From: Micromonospora noduli
Lineage (GTDB): Bacteria; Actinomycetota; Actinomycetes; Mycobacteriales; Micromonosporaceae
Reading direction: 5' to 3'
Length of the DNA stretch: 51,378 bases
NCBI RefSeq assembly: GCF_003264365.1
Contig: NZ_PYAK01000042.1
Span: forward strand, 1 to 51,378
This document shows, piece by piece, positions 19,652 through 26,231 of this stretch. A model generated the notes under the pieces. That model did no database searches. It saw nothing but the letters and a program-made list of their open reading frames with translations, and was not told the DNA's origin. The translations under genes and the position numbers were made by a program. Each line of letters starts with the position of its first letter. Position 1 is the stretch's first letter.

Positions 19652-20007
19652 TCCCCGGAGGCCGCCTCCAGCATCGACTGCGGCACCGGCACGCTCTCGA
19701 ACCGCAGGGTGCCCTCCGGAAGCAGCCACGACGTGACCCGCGCGACCAGGCGACCGGCCCGCACGGCGGGGTCGTTGGCGAACAGCGCGCGTGCCTCGTC
19801 CGGGGCGATGGACAGCACCACGAAACCCCTCAGCTGCTCGTCGTCGGGGTGCAGGAACGGGCCGGCCGCGAGCACCAGCCCCTGCTGCACGAGGCCCGCC
19901 TGGTGGGCCAGGTGCGCGTCCCGCAACCGGTCGATCGCGTCCTGCGGCAGGTCCGGCGGGTCCGACGGCCGGGTCAGCAGGACGACCGTGTGCTGGTCGA
20001 ATCGCAT
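19648..20007 (-). CDS. YCII-domain protein
   Basis: A 119-residue protein with a YCII fold: the N-terminal strand TVVLLTR, the helix with AHLAHQAGLVQQG followed by LVLAAGPF, and the LRGFVVLSI strand with APDEARALFANDP. YCII proteins resemble ferredoxin-like monooxygenases or dehydrochlorinases, with unknown roles in most cases. The minus strand shows TAGGGT six bases before the ATG, a leaderless start. Confidence 0.8.
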   Translation of the reverse strand: MRFDQHTVVLLTRPSDPPDLPQDAIDRLRDAHLAHQAGLVQQGLVLAAGPFLHPDDEQLRGFVVLSIAPDEARALFANDPAVRAGRLVARVTSWLLPEGTLRFESVPVPQSMLEAASGD

Positions 20008-20108
20008 GAGCCAACCCTAGGTGCGCCGCCCTCTTCGCGCGGGCGTCTGCCCTGCTCAGCCTGTCGCGGATCGATAAGTGCCAGTTAGGTGACCCTCAAC
20101 TGAGCGGC

Positions 20109-20127
20109 TAAGGTTAGGCGAACCTAA
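20109..20127 (+). promoter_or_regulatory. IdeR/DmdR-type iron box
   Basis: TAAGGTTAGGCGAACCTAA is a near-perfect match to the actinobacterial iron box TTAGGTTAGGCTAACCTAA. It lies 21 bases before the GTG of the first permease, so the importer should be repressed by iron-loaded IdeR/DmdR. A weaker inverted repeat, CAGTT-N11-AACTG, lies about 20 bases upstream. Confidence 0.88.
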
Positions 20128-20148
20128 GCGTGAACGTGCAGGAGACTC

Positions 20149-21195
20149 GTGACCACCCTCACCACCCGGCCGACCCCGGCCCGCAACCGGTCCGGCACCC
20201 GCACCGGCCGCCGGGTGGCAGTCACCGTCGGGGCCGCGCTGGTGCTGCTGCTCACCGTGCTGGCCAGCTTCGCGCTCGGCAGCCGACAACTCGGCGTCGA
20301 CCAGGTCTGGCACGCGCTCGTCGCGCCGGACGGCGGCGACGCCAGCACCATCGTCCGTGAGCTGCGGATGCCCCGGACCGCGCTCGGCCTCGCGGTAGGG
20401 CTCGCGCTCGCCGTGGCCGGGGTGCTGTTCCAGGCGCTCACCCGCAACCCCCTCGCCGAGCCGCGCATCCTCGGCATCAGCGCGGGCGCGTCGTTCGGGG
20501 TGGTGCTCGCGATCTCCGTCTTCGGCGTCGGCACGCTCGCCGGGTACGTCTGGTTCGGCATCGCCGGGGCCCTGATCGCCGGGCTGCTGGTCTTCGCCAT
20601 CGCCACCCGCGCCCGCGAGGGCGCCAGCCCGGTCACCCTCGCGCTGGTCGGCGCGGCGCTCGACGCCAGCCTGGCCTCCGGGGTGTACGCGCTGCTCAGC
20701 ATCGACGCCCGCACCTTCGAGGAGTACCGCTTCTGGGTGGTCGGCGGGCTGGCCGGACGGGACCTGTCGGTCGCCGCACAGGTGCTGCCGTTCGTCCTCG
20801 TCGGGTTGGTGCTGGCCGCCCTGGTGGCCCGGGGCCTGGACGCGCTGGCCCTCGGCGATGACGTGGCCCGTGGTCTCGGCCACCGGATCGGCCTGGTCCG
20901 CCTCGGTGGTGGCCTCGCCGCCGTGCTGCTGACAGGTGCCGCGGTGGCCGCCGCCGGACCTGTCGCGTTCGTCGGGCTGGCCGTGCCGCACCTGGCCCGC
21001 GCCCTGGTCGGCGCGGACCACCGCTGGACCCTCGCCGTCTCCGCCCTGCTCGGGCCGGCGCTGCTGCTCGCCGCCGACATCGTCGGTCGGCTCGTCGCCC
21101 CGCCCGGCGAGATCCCGGCCGGAATCGTCACCGCGCTGATCGGAGCGCCACTGCTGGCCGTGCTGGTCCGCCGCGCCAAGGTGGTGACCGCGTGA
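20149..21195 (+). CDS. FecCD-family siderophore ABC permease, first subunit
   Basis: Membrane half of a ferric-siderophore importer. The 348-residue protein has about nine to ten hydrophobic spans, the family block LRMPRTALGLAVGLALAVAG, and LTRNPLAEPRILGISAGAS. The GTG start has AGGAG four bases upstream and follows the iron box. Its stop overlaps the next start by four bases (GTGA). The siderophore is unknown; enterobactin- or desferrioxamine-like ligands are common for such systems. Confidence 0.92.
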   Translation: MTTLTTRPTPARNRSGTRTGRRVAVTVGAALVLLLTVLASFALGSRQLGVDQVWHALVAPDGGDASTIVRELRMPRTALGLAVGLALAVAGVLFQALTRNPLAEPRILGISAGASFGVVLAISVFGVGTLAGYVWFGIAGALIAGLLVFAIATRAREGASPVTLALVGAALDASLASGVYALLSIDARTFEEYRFWVVGGLAGRDLSVAAQVLPFVLVGLVLAALVARGLDALALGDDVARGLGHRIGLVRLGGGLAAVLLTGAAVAAAGPVAFVGLAVPHLARALVGADHRWTLAVSALLGPALLLAADIVGRLVAPPGEIPAGIVTALIGAPLLAVLVRRAKVVTA

Positions 21196-22328
21196 CCACC
21201 ACCCGCCGTCCCTCCGGCCCCGCTGACCCGACCAGCCCGGCTGGGTCCGCTGGCCTGTCGACCGTCGCGGACGCCGGCTCGCCTGGTGCCGACGGTGCTC
21301 GGCTGTCCGGGCGGTCGCTGCTGCGGGTCGGCCCGGTCAGCCTGCTGATCCGCCGTCGCGCGGTACTGGTGGCCGCCGTGCTGACCGTGCTGCTCCTGCT
21401 GGCCGTCGTGCTCAGCCTCTCGCTGGGCACCCCGTACGTCGCCCCGGCGGACGTGCTGCGCGCCCTGTCCGGAGCTGGCACCCCGTACGACCTCGTGGTC
21501 TTTGATCTTCGGCTGCCGCGGGTCGTGCTGGCGGCCGTGGCCGGCGCCGCCTTCGGCGTGGCCGGCACGCTGATCCAGAGCGTGGCCCGCAACCCACTGG
21601 CCAGCCCGGACGTCATCGGCATCACCCAGGGCGCCGGCCTCGCCGCGACCGTGGCCCTGACCAGCGGAATGGCCGCGGTGCTGGTGGCGCCCACCGCACT
21701 GGTGGGCGGGCTGCTCGCGGCGGTGCTGCTGTTCGCCCTCGGTGCCCGGCACGGGCTGGCCGCGCAGCGGTTCGTGCTCGCCGGGGTGGCGGTCGCCTTC
21801 GGCTTCCGGGCGCTCACCGAGGTGGTGATGCTCACCGCCGATCCGATCGACGGACTGCGCGCGCAGATCTGGCTGATCGGCACCCTGGCCGGCAAGGGCT
21901 GGACCGAGGCCGCCTGGATCGCCGGCACGCTGCTGGTGCTACTGCCGGTGCTGGCCTGGGCCGGCTGGGCGCTGAACAGCACCGCCCTGGACGACGACAC
22001 CGCCCGGGGCGTCGGGCTGCGCCCGGTGGCCCGTCGGATCGGCCTCGCCGGCACCGGCGTACTCGTCGCCGCGATGGTCACCGCCCAGGTCGGCGCCGTC
22101 GACTTCGTGGCGCTGGTCGCTCCGCAGGTGGCCCGTCGCCTGGTACGCGCCGAACGACCGCCGCTGGTCTGCGCGGCGCTGCTCGGCGCCCTCCTGCTGG
22201 TGCTGGCCGACCTGGCCGGCCGGCGCCTGTTCGCACCCACCCAACTACCCGCCGGTGTGCTGACCGCCGCGATCGGCGGCCCGTACCTGATCTTCCTGCT
22301 GCTGCGTGGCCGGCGGCGGTCGTCGTGA
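21192..22328 (+). CDS. FecCD-family siderophore ABC permease, second subunit
   Basis: A 378-residue partner of the previous permease. It has a longer, proline- and glycine-rich N-terminus of about 45 residues before the first membrane span. Family blocks: DLRLPRVVLAAVAGAAFGVAG and VARNPLASPDVIGITQGAG. It overlaps the upstream gene by four bases and precedes the ATPase by 19 bases, so all four genes form one transcript. Two distinct permeases suggest a heterodimeric membrane channel. Confidence 0.92.
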   Translation: MTTTRRPSGPADPTSPAGSAGLSTVADAGSPGADGARLSGRSLLRVGPVSLLIRRRAVLVAAVLTVLLLLAVVLSLSLGTPYVAPADVLRALSGAGTPYDLVVFDLRLPRVVLAAVAGAAFGVAGTLIQSVARNPLASPDVIGITQGAGLAATVALTSGMAAVLVAPTALVGGLLAAVLLFALGARHGLAAQRFVLAGVAVAFGFRALTEVVMLTADPIDGLRAQIWLIGTLAGKGWTEAAWIAGTLLVLLPVLAWAGWALNSTALDDDTARGVGLRPVARRIGLAGTGVLVAAMVTAQVGAVDFVALVAPQVARRLVRAERPPLVCAALLGALLLVLADLAGRRLFAPTQLPAGVLTAAIGGPYLIFLLLRGRRRSS

Positions 22329-22347
22329 CGCCTCAAGGAGTCGTGTG

Positions 22348-23241
22348 ATGCTCTCCACCCGCGACCTGGTCGCCGGCTACGACGAGCGAACCGTGCTCGA
22401 CGGGCTCGACCTCGACCTGCCCACCGACGCGTTCACCGTGATCGTCGGACCCAACGCGTGCGGCAAGTCCACCCTGCTGCGCACGATGGCCCGGCTGCTC
22501 ACCCCCCGCCGCGGCACGGTGCTGCTGGACGGCACCGCCATCCGCGACCTGCCGACCCGGGAGGTCGCCCGCCGCCTCGGCGTCCTGCCGCAGAGCCCGC
22601 TGGTGCCCGAGGGCGTCACTGTGGCGGACCTGGTCGGGCGCGGCCGACAGCCCTACCAGCGGTGGTGGCGGCAGTGGTCGTCGGAGGACGGCGCCGCGGT
22701 GGACCAGGCGATGGCGCTCGCCGACGTCACCGACCTGGCCGACCGACCGGTGGACAGCCTCTCCGGGGGTCAGCGGCAACGAGTGTGGATCGCCATGACC
22801 CTCGCCCAGGACACCGACGCCCTGCTGCTGGACGAGCCGACCACCTTCCTCGACCTGGCCCACCAGGTGGAGGTGCTGGACCTCCTGCACCGGCTGCGCT
22901 CCGAGCGGGGCCGCACCGTGGTCGCCGTCCTGCACGACCTGAACCAGGCCGCCCGCTACGCCGACCACCTGGTCGCCATGCGCGCCGGCGCGGTGGTCGC
23001 CGCCGGCCCGCCCCGGGAGATCCTCACCGCCGACCTGGTCCGCGACGTCTTCGGGCTGGCCTGCGTGGTCGTGCCCTGTCCGGTGACCGGCGCGCCGCTG
23101 GTGGTGCCCGCGTACACCGGTGGCAACGCTCCGGCTGTGAAAGACCCCGATTCGTCGACGGCGTCCGTGCCGGACGCCCGACCCTCCACCGGCGACGCGG
23201 CCAACCCGCTCGCCGGCTCGCACCCCTCGAAAGGACTCTGA
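22348..23241 (+). CDS. ABC transporter ATPase for ferric-siderophore uptake (FecE/FepC-like)
   Basis: The 297-residue ATPase has Walker A GPNACGKST near residue 36, Q-loop LPQSPLVPEG, signature LSGGQRQR, Walker B DALLLDEPT and the switch His in VAVLHDLNQAARY. An additional C-terminal tail of about 45 residues is Ser/Pro/Ala-rich. ATG 22348 has AAGGAG seven bases upstream. Its stop TGA shares an A with the ATG of the binding protein. Confidence 0.95.
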   Translation: MLSTRDLVAGYDERTVLDGLDLDLPTDAFTVIVGPNACGKSTLLRTMARLLTPRRGTVLLDGTAIRDLPTREVARRLGVLPQSPLVPEGVTVADLVGRGRQPYQRWWRQWSSEDGAAVDQAMALADVTDLADRPVDSLSGGQRQRVWIAMTLAQDTDALLLDEPTTFLDLAHQVEVLDLLHRLRSERGRTVVAVLHDLNQAARYADHLVAMRAGAVVAAGPPREILTADLVRDVFGLACVVVPCPVTGAPLVVPAYTGGNAPAVKDPDSSTASVPDARPSTGDAANPLAGSHPSKGL

Positions 23242-24188
23242 TGCGTCGTCTCGTCGCAGCTCTCGCCACGGCCGTCGCCCTCGGCGCCGGCCTCACCGCC
23301 TGCGGTGAGAGCGACCCGGTCGCCGGCTCCACCACCGGGGACACCCGGGAGATCACCCACGCCATGGGCACCACCAAGGTCCCGGCCGAGCCCAAGCGCG
23401 TCGTCGTGCTCGACACCGACAAGATCGACACGGCGCTCTCGCTGGGCATCACGCCCGTCGGTGCGGCCACCGCCGGTGAGGCGAAGAGCTGGCCCACCTA
23501 CTTCGGCGCGGACAAGCTCGCCGGCATCAAGGAGGTCGGGGTGCTCACCGAGCCCGACCTGGAGGCGATCAACGCGCTGAAGCCGGACCTCATCCTCGGC
23601 AGCAAGTTCCGCCAGGAGAAGTTCTACGACGAGCTGGCCGCCATCGCGCCGACCGTGTTCACCGAAAAGGTGGGCATCACCTGGAAGGACAACCTCCTCC
23701 TCGACGGCAAGGCGCTCGGCCGCGAGCAGCAGGCCAAGGATCTGCTCGCCACGTACGAGAAGCGGGCCAAGGACTTCGGTGCGACGCTCGGCGACGCCGC
23801 CGCGCGCAAGGTCTCCATCGTGCGGTTCCTGCCCGGCAACATCCGGGTGTACGGCCCGGACTCGTTCTCCGGCATCGTCATCGGCGACACCGGCCTGGGC
23901 CGCCCCGAGCGGCAGCTGCTCGCCAACAAGGAGGACAAGCGCTTCGACCTGGTCAGCCCCGAGCGGATCAACGAGGTCGACGGTGACGTCATCTTCGTGA
24001 CCGCGTACGGCGACAAGGCCGCCGCCGAGCAGACCAAGGTCGCGGGCGGGACGCTGTGGAAGGGCCTCGGCGCGGTCAAGGCCGGCAAGGCGTACCCCGT
24101 CTCCGACGAGGTCTGGATGACCGGCATCGGCGTCGGCGCCGCCAACAAGATCCTCGACGACCTGGCCAAGTACCTCCCCGCCGCCTGA
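23241..24188 (+). CDS. Iron-siderophore substrate-binding lipoprotein
   Basis: A 315-residue FepB/FhuD-type binding protein. The signal peptide ends in the lipobox LTAC with C21 as the lipid-modified residue. The TroA-like two-lobe fold is indicated by PKRVVVLDTDKIDTALSLG, the central LKPDLILGS strand and the C-terminal region. It delivers ferric siderophore to the permeases. The start overlaps the ATPase stop by one base. Last gene of the operon; a large palindrome follows 30 bases later. Confidence 0.93.
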   Translation: MRRLVAALATAVALGAGLTACGESDPVAGSTTGDTREITHAMGTTKVPAEPKRVVVLDTDKIDTALSLGITPVGAATAGEAKSWPTYFGADKLAGIKEVGVLTEPDLEAINALKPDLILGSKFRQEKFYDELAAIAPTVFTEKVGITWKDNLLLDGKALGREQQAKDLLATYEKRAKDFGATLGDAAARKVSIVRFLPGNIRVYGPDSFSGIVIGDTGLGRPERQLLANKEDKRFDLVSPERINEVDGDVIFVTAYGDKAAAEQTKVAGGTLWKGLGAVKAGKAYPVSDEVWMTGIGVGAANKILDDLAKYLPAA

Positions 24189-24218
24189 CACCCCGCCCGC
24201 GCACCCGCGCCGTTCCTT

Positions 24219-24300
24219 CCAAGATCCGCGCAAGTTCGGTGAAACTGCTGCCTCGCGAGCTGTTCAGGCAACAGAATCCCCGAAGTTGCGCGGATCTTGG
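24219..24300. repeat. 82-bp long palindrome, copy B of the GATC-tipped family
   Basis: The outer arm CCAAGATCCGCGCAAGTTC (24219-24237) pairs with GAAGTTGCGCGGATCTTGG (24282-24300) with one mismatch. Inner segments also pair in part. It is the same length, family and orientation as copy C at 25289-25370. Copies B and C bracket the DUF559 gene. Copy B also lies at the convergent end of the siderophore operon, where it may terminate transcription. Confidence 0.92.
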
Positions 24301-24323
24301 TGTGTCTGGGTCCCGAGGCAGAG

Positions 24324-25217
24324 TCAGCGGGAGCGGGACCGGAGGGCTTGACGAAGTTCGGCGAGGAAGCCGTCGAAGTCCTCGCGGAACCGCTTCGCGG
24401 TGACGTGCAGGACGATCCAGTCCTCACCGAGCAGTCGGTTGAGGCGGCGTCGGTCTCGATGGAACTGGTCGGGATCGTCATGCCACAACCCGTCGTACTC
24501 GACGGCGACCTTGAGGTGTGGCCACGCCAGATCGAGACGGGCCAAGAACCTCCCATCGCGCTCCACCACGAACTGCGTCACAGGCGTCGGCACCCCGGCG
24601 AGCACTATCCGCACGCGGAGCCGGGACTCTGGGATCGACTCCGCGCCCGCGTCGGCCAGCTCAGCCACGCGCGCCATCCGCTTCCAACCCCGGTTGCCGA
24701 TCCATGTTCGGGAGTCCGCGCGCAGTTGAGGTAGCGCCACCAGCCGTTGGTTGGCAAGGCGATCCACGACGGCGACGGCGTCCTCCGTTGGTAGCCACTG
24801 GGCCAGGTCCCAACAGGTGCGCGTCGGCGTGGTCACCGGGATGCCCTGACGTACCGCTACGTCGGTCGCGGCGATCGCACCGGTGTGCACGACGAGCCCT
24901 GAGACCGGACCGAACCGCGTGCCAGCGGGCACGAGCACATCGATGGGCTCATGGTCGGCGACCGGCGCCGCGCCGTACAGCGCCGCCGCACTGCGACCAG
25001 CGATCGCTGCACCCGGTGGCAGAACCCACCGTGCCGCGGCGGCACAACGAGTGCGGTGGGTGACCGCCAGCCGGGCATCGGCGTAGACATCCCGGAACAG
25101 CGGACGCCACGCCCTGCTGCGCAGCTCCGTCCGGGTCAACAGGCCTTGGGCAACGACGCGGGAGCCGCGAAAGACGCGTCCCTGCAGGCTCGCCGGCCGT
25201 CGTGGGGGAACAGGCAT
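24324..25217 (-). CDS. DUF559 / Vsr-like nuclease-fold protein with an AbiEi-like N-terminus
   Basis: A 297-residue protein. The N-terminal part (LLTRTELRSRAWRPLFRDVY, then HRTRCAAAARW) resembles the winged-helix region of AbiEi-type antitoxins. The C-terminal third looks like a DUF559 PD-(D/E)XK domain related to Vsr endonucleases, with E197 (PESRLR), D229 (RLDLAW) and E240/D242 (VEYDG). Families like this occur in many copies in actinobacteria and their role is unsettled. The start is uncertain: ATG 25217 begins MPVPPRR, but there is no clear ribosome binding site. The gene lies between two 82-bp palindromes of the same family. Confidence 0.75.
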   Translation of the reverse strand: MPVPPRRPASLQGRVFRGSRVVAQGLLTRTELRSRAWRPLFRDVYADARLAVTHRTRCAAAARWVLPPGAAIAGRSAAALYGAAPVADHEPIDVLVPAGTRFGPVSGLVVHTGAIAATDVAVRQGIPVTTPTRTCWDLAQWLPTEDAVAVVDRLANQRLVALPQLRADSRTWIGNRGWKRMARVAELADAGAESIPESRLRVRIVLAGVPTPVTQFVVERDGRFLARLDLAWPHLKVAVEYDGLWHDDPDQFHRDRRRLNRLLGEDWIVLHVTAKRFREDFDGFLAELRQALRSRSR

Positions 25218-25258
25218 GACAGACACCATGACCGGCGTTCGCATTCGCCCGCAGCCCC

Positions 25259-25267
25259 TGTGGATAA
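25259..25267 (-). promoter_or_regulatory. Single DnaA-box-like 9-mer upstream of the DUF559 gene
   Basis: The minus strand reads TTATCCACA, a perfect E. coli-type DnaA box, 42 bases before the DUF559 start. A lone copy is not an origin. It could bind DnaA as a regulator or be chance. Confidence 0.35.
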
Positions 25268-25288
25268 CCCTGAACCAGGGCCGGAACG

Positions 25289-25370
25289 CCAAGATCCGCG
25301 CAACTTCGCTGTTCTTGCTGCCTTCTCGCGACGCGAGACAGCAGCATCCCTGAAGTTGCGCGGATCTTGG
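25289..25370. repeat. 82-bp long palindrome, copy C of the GATC-tipped family
   Basis: The outer arms are perfect over 19 bp: CCAAGATCCGCGCAACTTC (25289-25307) with GAAGTTGCGCGGATCTTGG (25352-25370). Inside, TGCTG/CAGCA and TCTCGC/GCGAGA pair as well, so almost the entire element can fold into one hairpin. It sits between the DUF559 gene and the unknown gene downstream of the helicase. Confidence 0.95.
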
Positions 25371-25430
25371 GCGGATGGAGAGCGATCTTGCCGGGCAGGC
25401 GCGTGGAGGGCGTGGGGCGTGGAGGTGGGG

Positions 25431-26075
25431 TTAGGCGGCGGTGGACCAGATGGCGCGGAAGGCGGCGGCCTCGCCGGAGAGCCATCGTTCGATCTGGTCG
25501 GGCTTGGCATCGGTGGGCATGCGGTGGGCCAGGCCGCGGCGGACGTCGACCAGGACCGGCTCGGCGTGCGGGAGCACCGCGTCCATGTGCCGGGCCATCA
25601 GGTGCAGGGTGGCGAGCACCGACTCCTCGCTCGGTGGGGCCTCGTCGAAGTGCAGGCGGACCGCTTCGGCGCGGCCGTCGGCGTGGCGTACCCCGAAGTG
25701 AGGGTTGATCTTGACGGGCAGGTCGCCGAGCATGGCCAGGGCGTCACGGGTCTGGGCGAGATCGACGGCGGTCGGCTCGCCGAGCGAGTGCAGCCAGGTC
25801 GTGGCACCGGGGACGAGCGCCTGGTAGAGCGGGCGCCATCGTGGCTTGACGATGTCGGCCACCCCGGCCAGGTGGGTGCCGCCGGTGTGGAAGGCGATGT
25901 CGGCCTTGAGCGCCTTGACGAACTGGCCGTGCGGGTTGAAGCCGGACCGGCTGGCGCGCTGCTTGCGCAGCCCGCCGACGAAGGTCGCCTTGGTGGGGCC
26001 GGTGCGGTCGACGTAGCGGGTGAAACCGAGCAGTGTCGCGTAGGGGGTGAGGGGCGTGGAGGCGGGCGCGGTCAC
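25431..26075 (-). CDS. Uncharacterised 214-residue protein
   Basis: I do not recognise this family. It is soluble, with no signal peptide or membrane span. Notable stretches: TRYVDRTGPTKATFVGGLRKQ, then FNPHGQFVKALKADIAFHTGG, and FGVRHADGRAEAVRLHFDE near the middle, with several conserved-looking His and Asp residues. GTG 26075 has GGGAGGA five bases upstream, so the start is good. Codon use looks native. An AT-rich 8-bp inverted repeat lies 39 bases before the start, unlike anything else in this window. The helicase gene upstream ends in its own terminator, so this gene is probably transcribed alone. Confidence 0.7.
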   Translation of the reverse strand: MTAPASTPLTPYATLLGFTRYVDRTGPTKATFVGGLRKQRASRSGFNPHGQFVKALKADIAFHTGGTHLAGVADIVKPRWRPLYQALVPGATTWLHSLGEPTAVDLAQTRDALAMLGDLPVKINPHFGVRHADGRAEAVRLHFDEAPPSEESVLATLHLMARHMDAVLPHAEPVLVDVRRGLAHRMPTDAKPDQIERWLSGEAAAFRAIWSTAA

Positions 26076-26113
26076 GGGCGTCCTCCCGGATCGTAATCCT
26101 GCAGGTCAGGAAC

Positions 26114-26139
26114 TCGATTAGTACATACATTCTAATCGA
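26114..26139 (-). promoter_or_regulatory. AT-rich inverted-repeat operator/promoter
   Basis: TCGATTAG-TACATACATT-CTAATCGA: perfect 8-bp arms, 10-base centre. On the minus strand it contains TAGAAT, a good -10. Such AT-richness in a very GC-rich genome suggests a protein-controlled promoter for the unknown gene at 25431-26075. Confidence 0.65.
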
Positions 26140-26187
26140 CAGGTCTGACATCGCCCAGCCAAAGAAGGGGTGCGGAAGACGCGACAA

Positions 26188-26218
26188 AGGGGGCCGTCCG
26201 GCGTACGGACGACCCCCT
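26188..26218 (-). terminator. Hairpin terminator after the DUF3516 helicase
   Basis: AGGGGG-CC-GTCCG (26188-26200), loop GCGTA, then CGGAC-GA-CCCCCT (26206-26218). It starts 13 bases beyond the helicase stop. Confidence 0.75.
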
Positions 26219-26231
26219 GTCGAGGCGCTCG

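Noticed and set aside
25259..25267. Replication origin from the DnaA box
   Set aside because: Only one box, with no cluster, no dnaA or dnaN and no AT-rich unwinding region.
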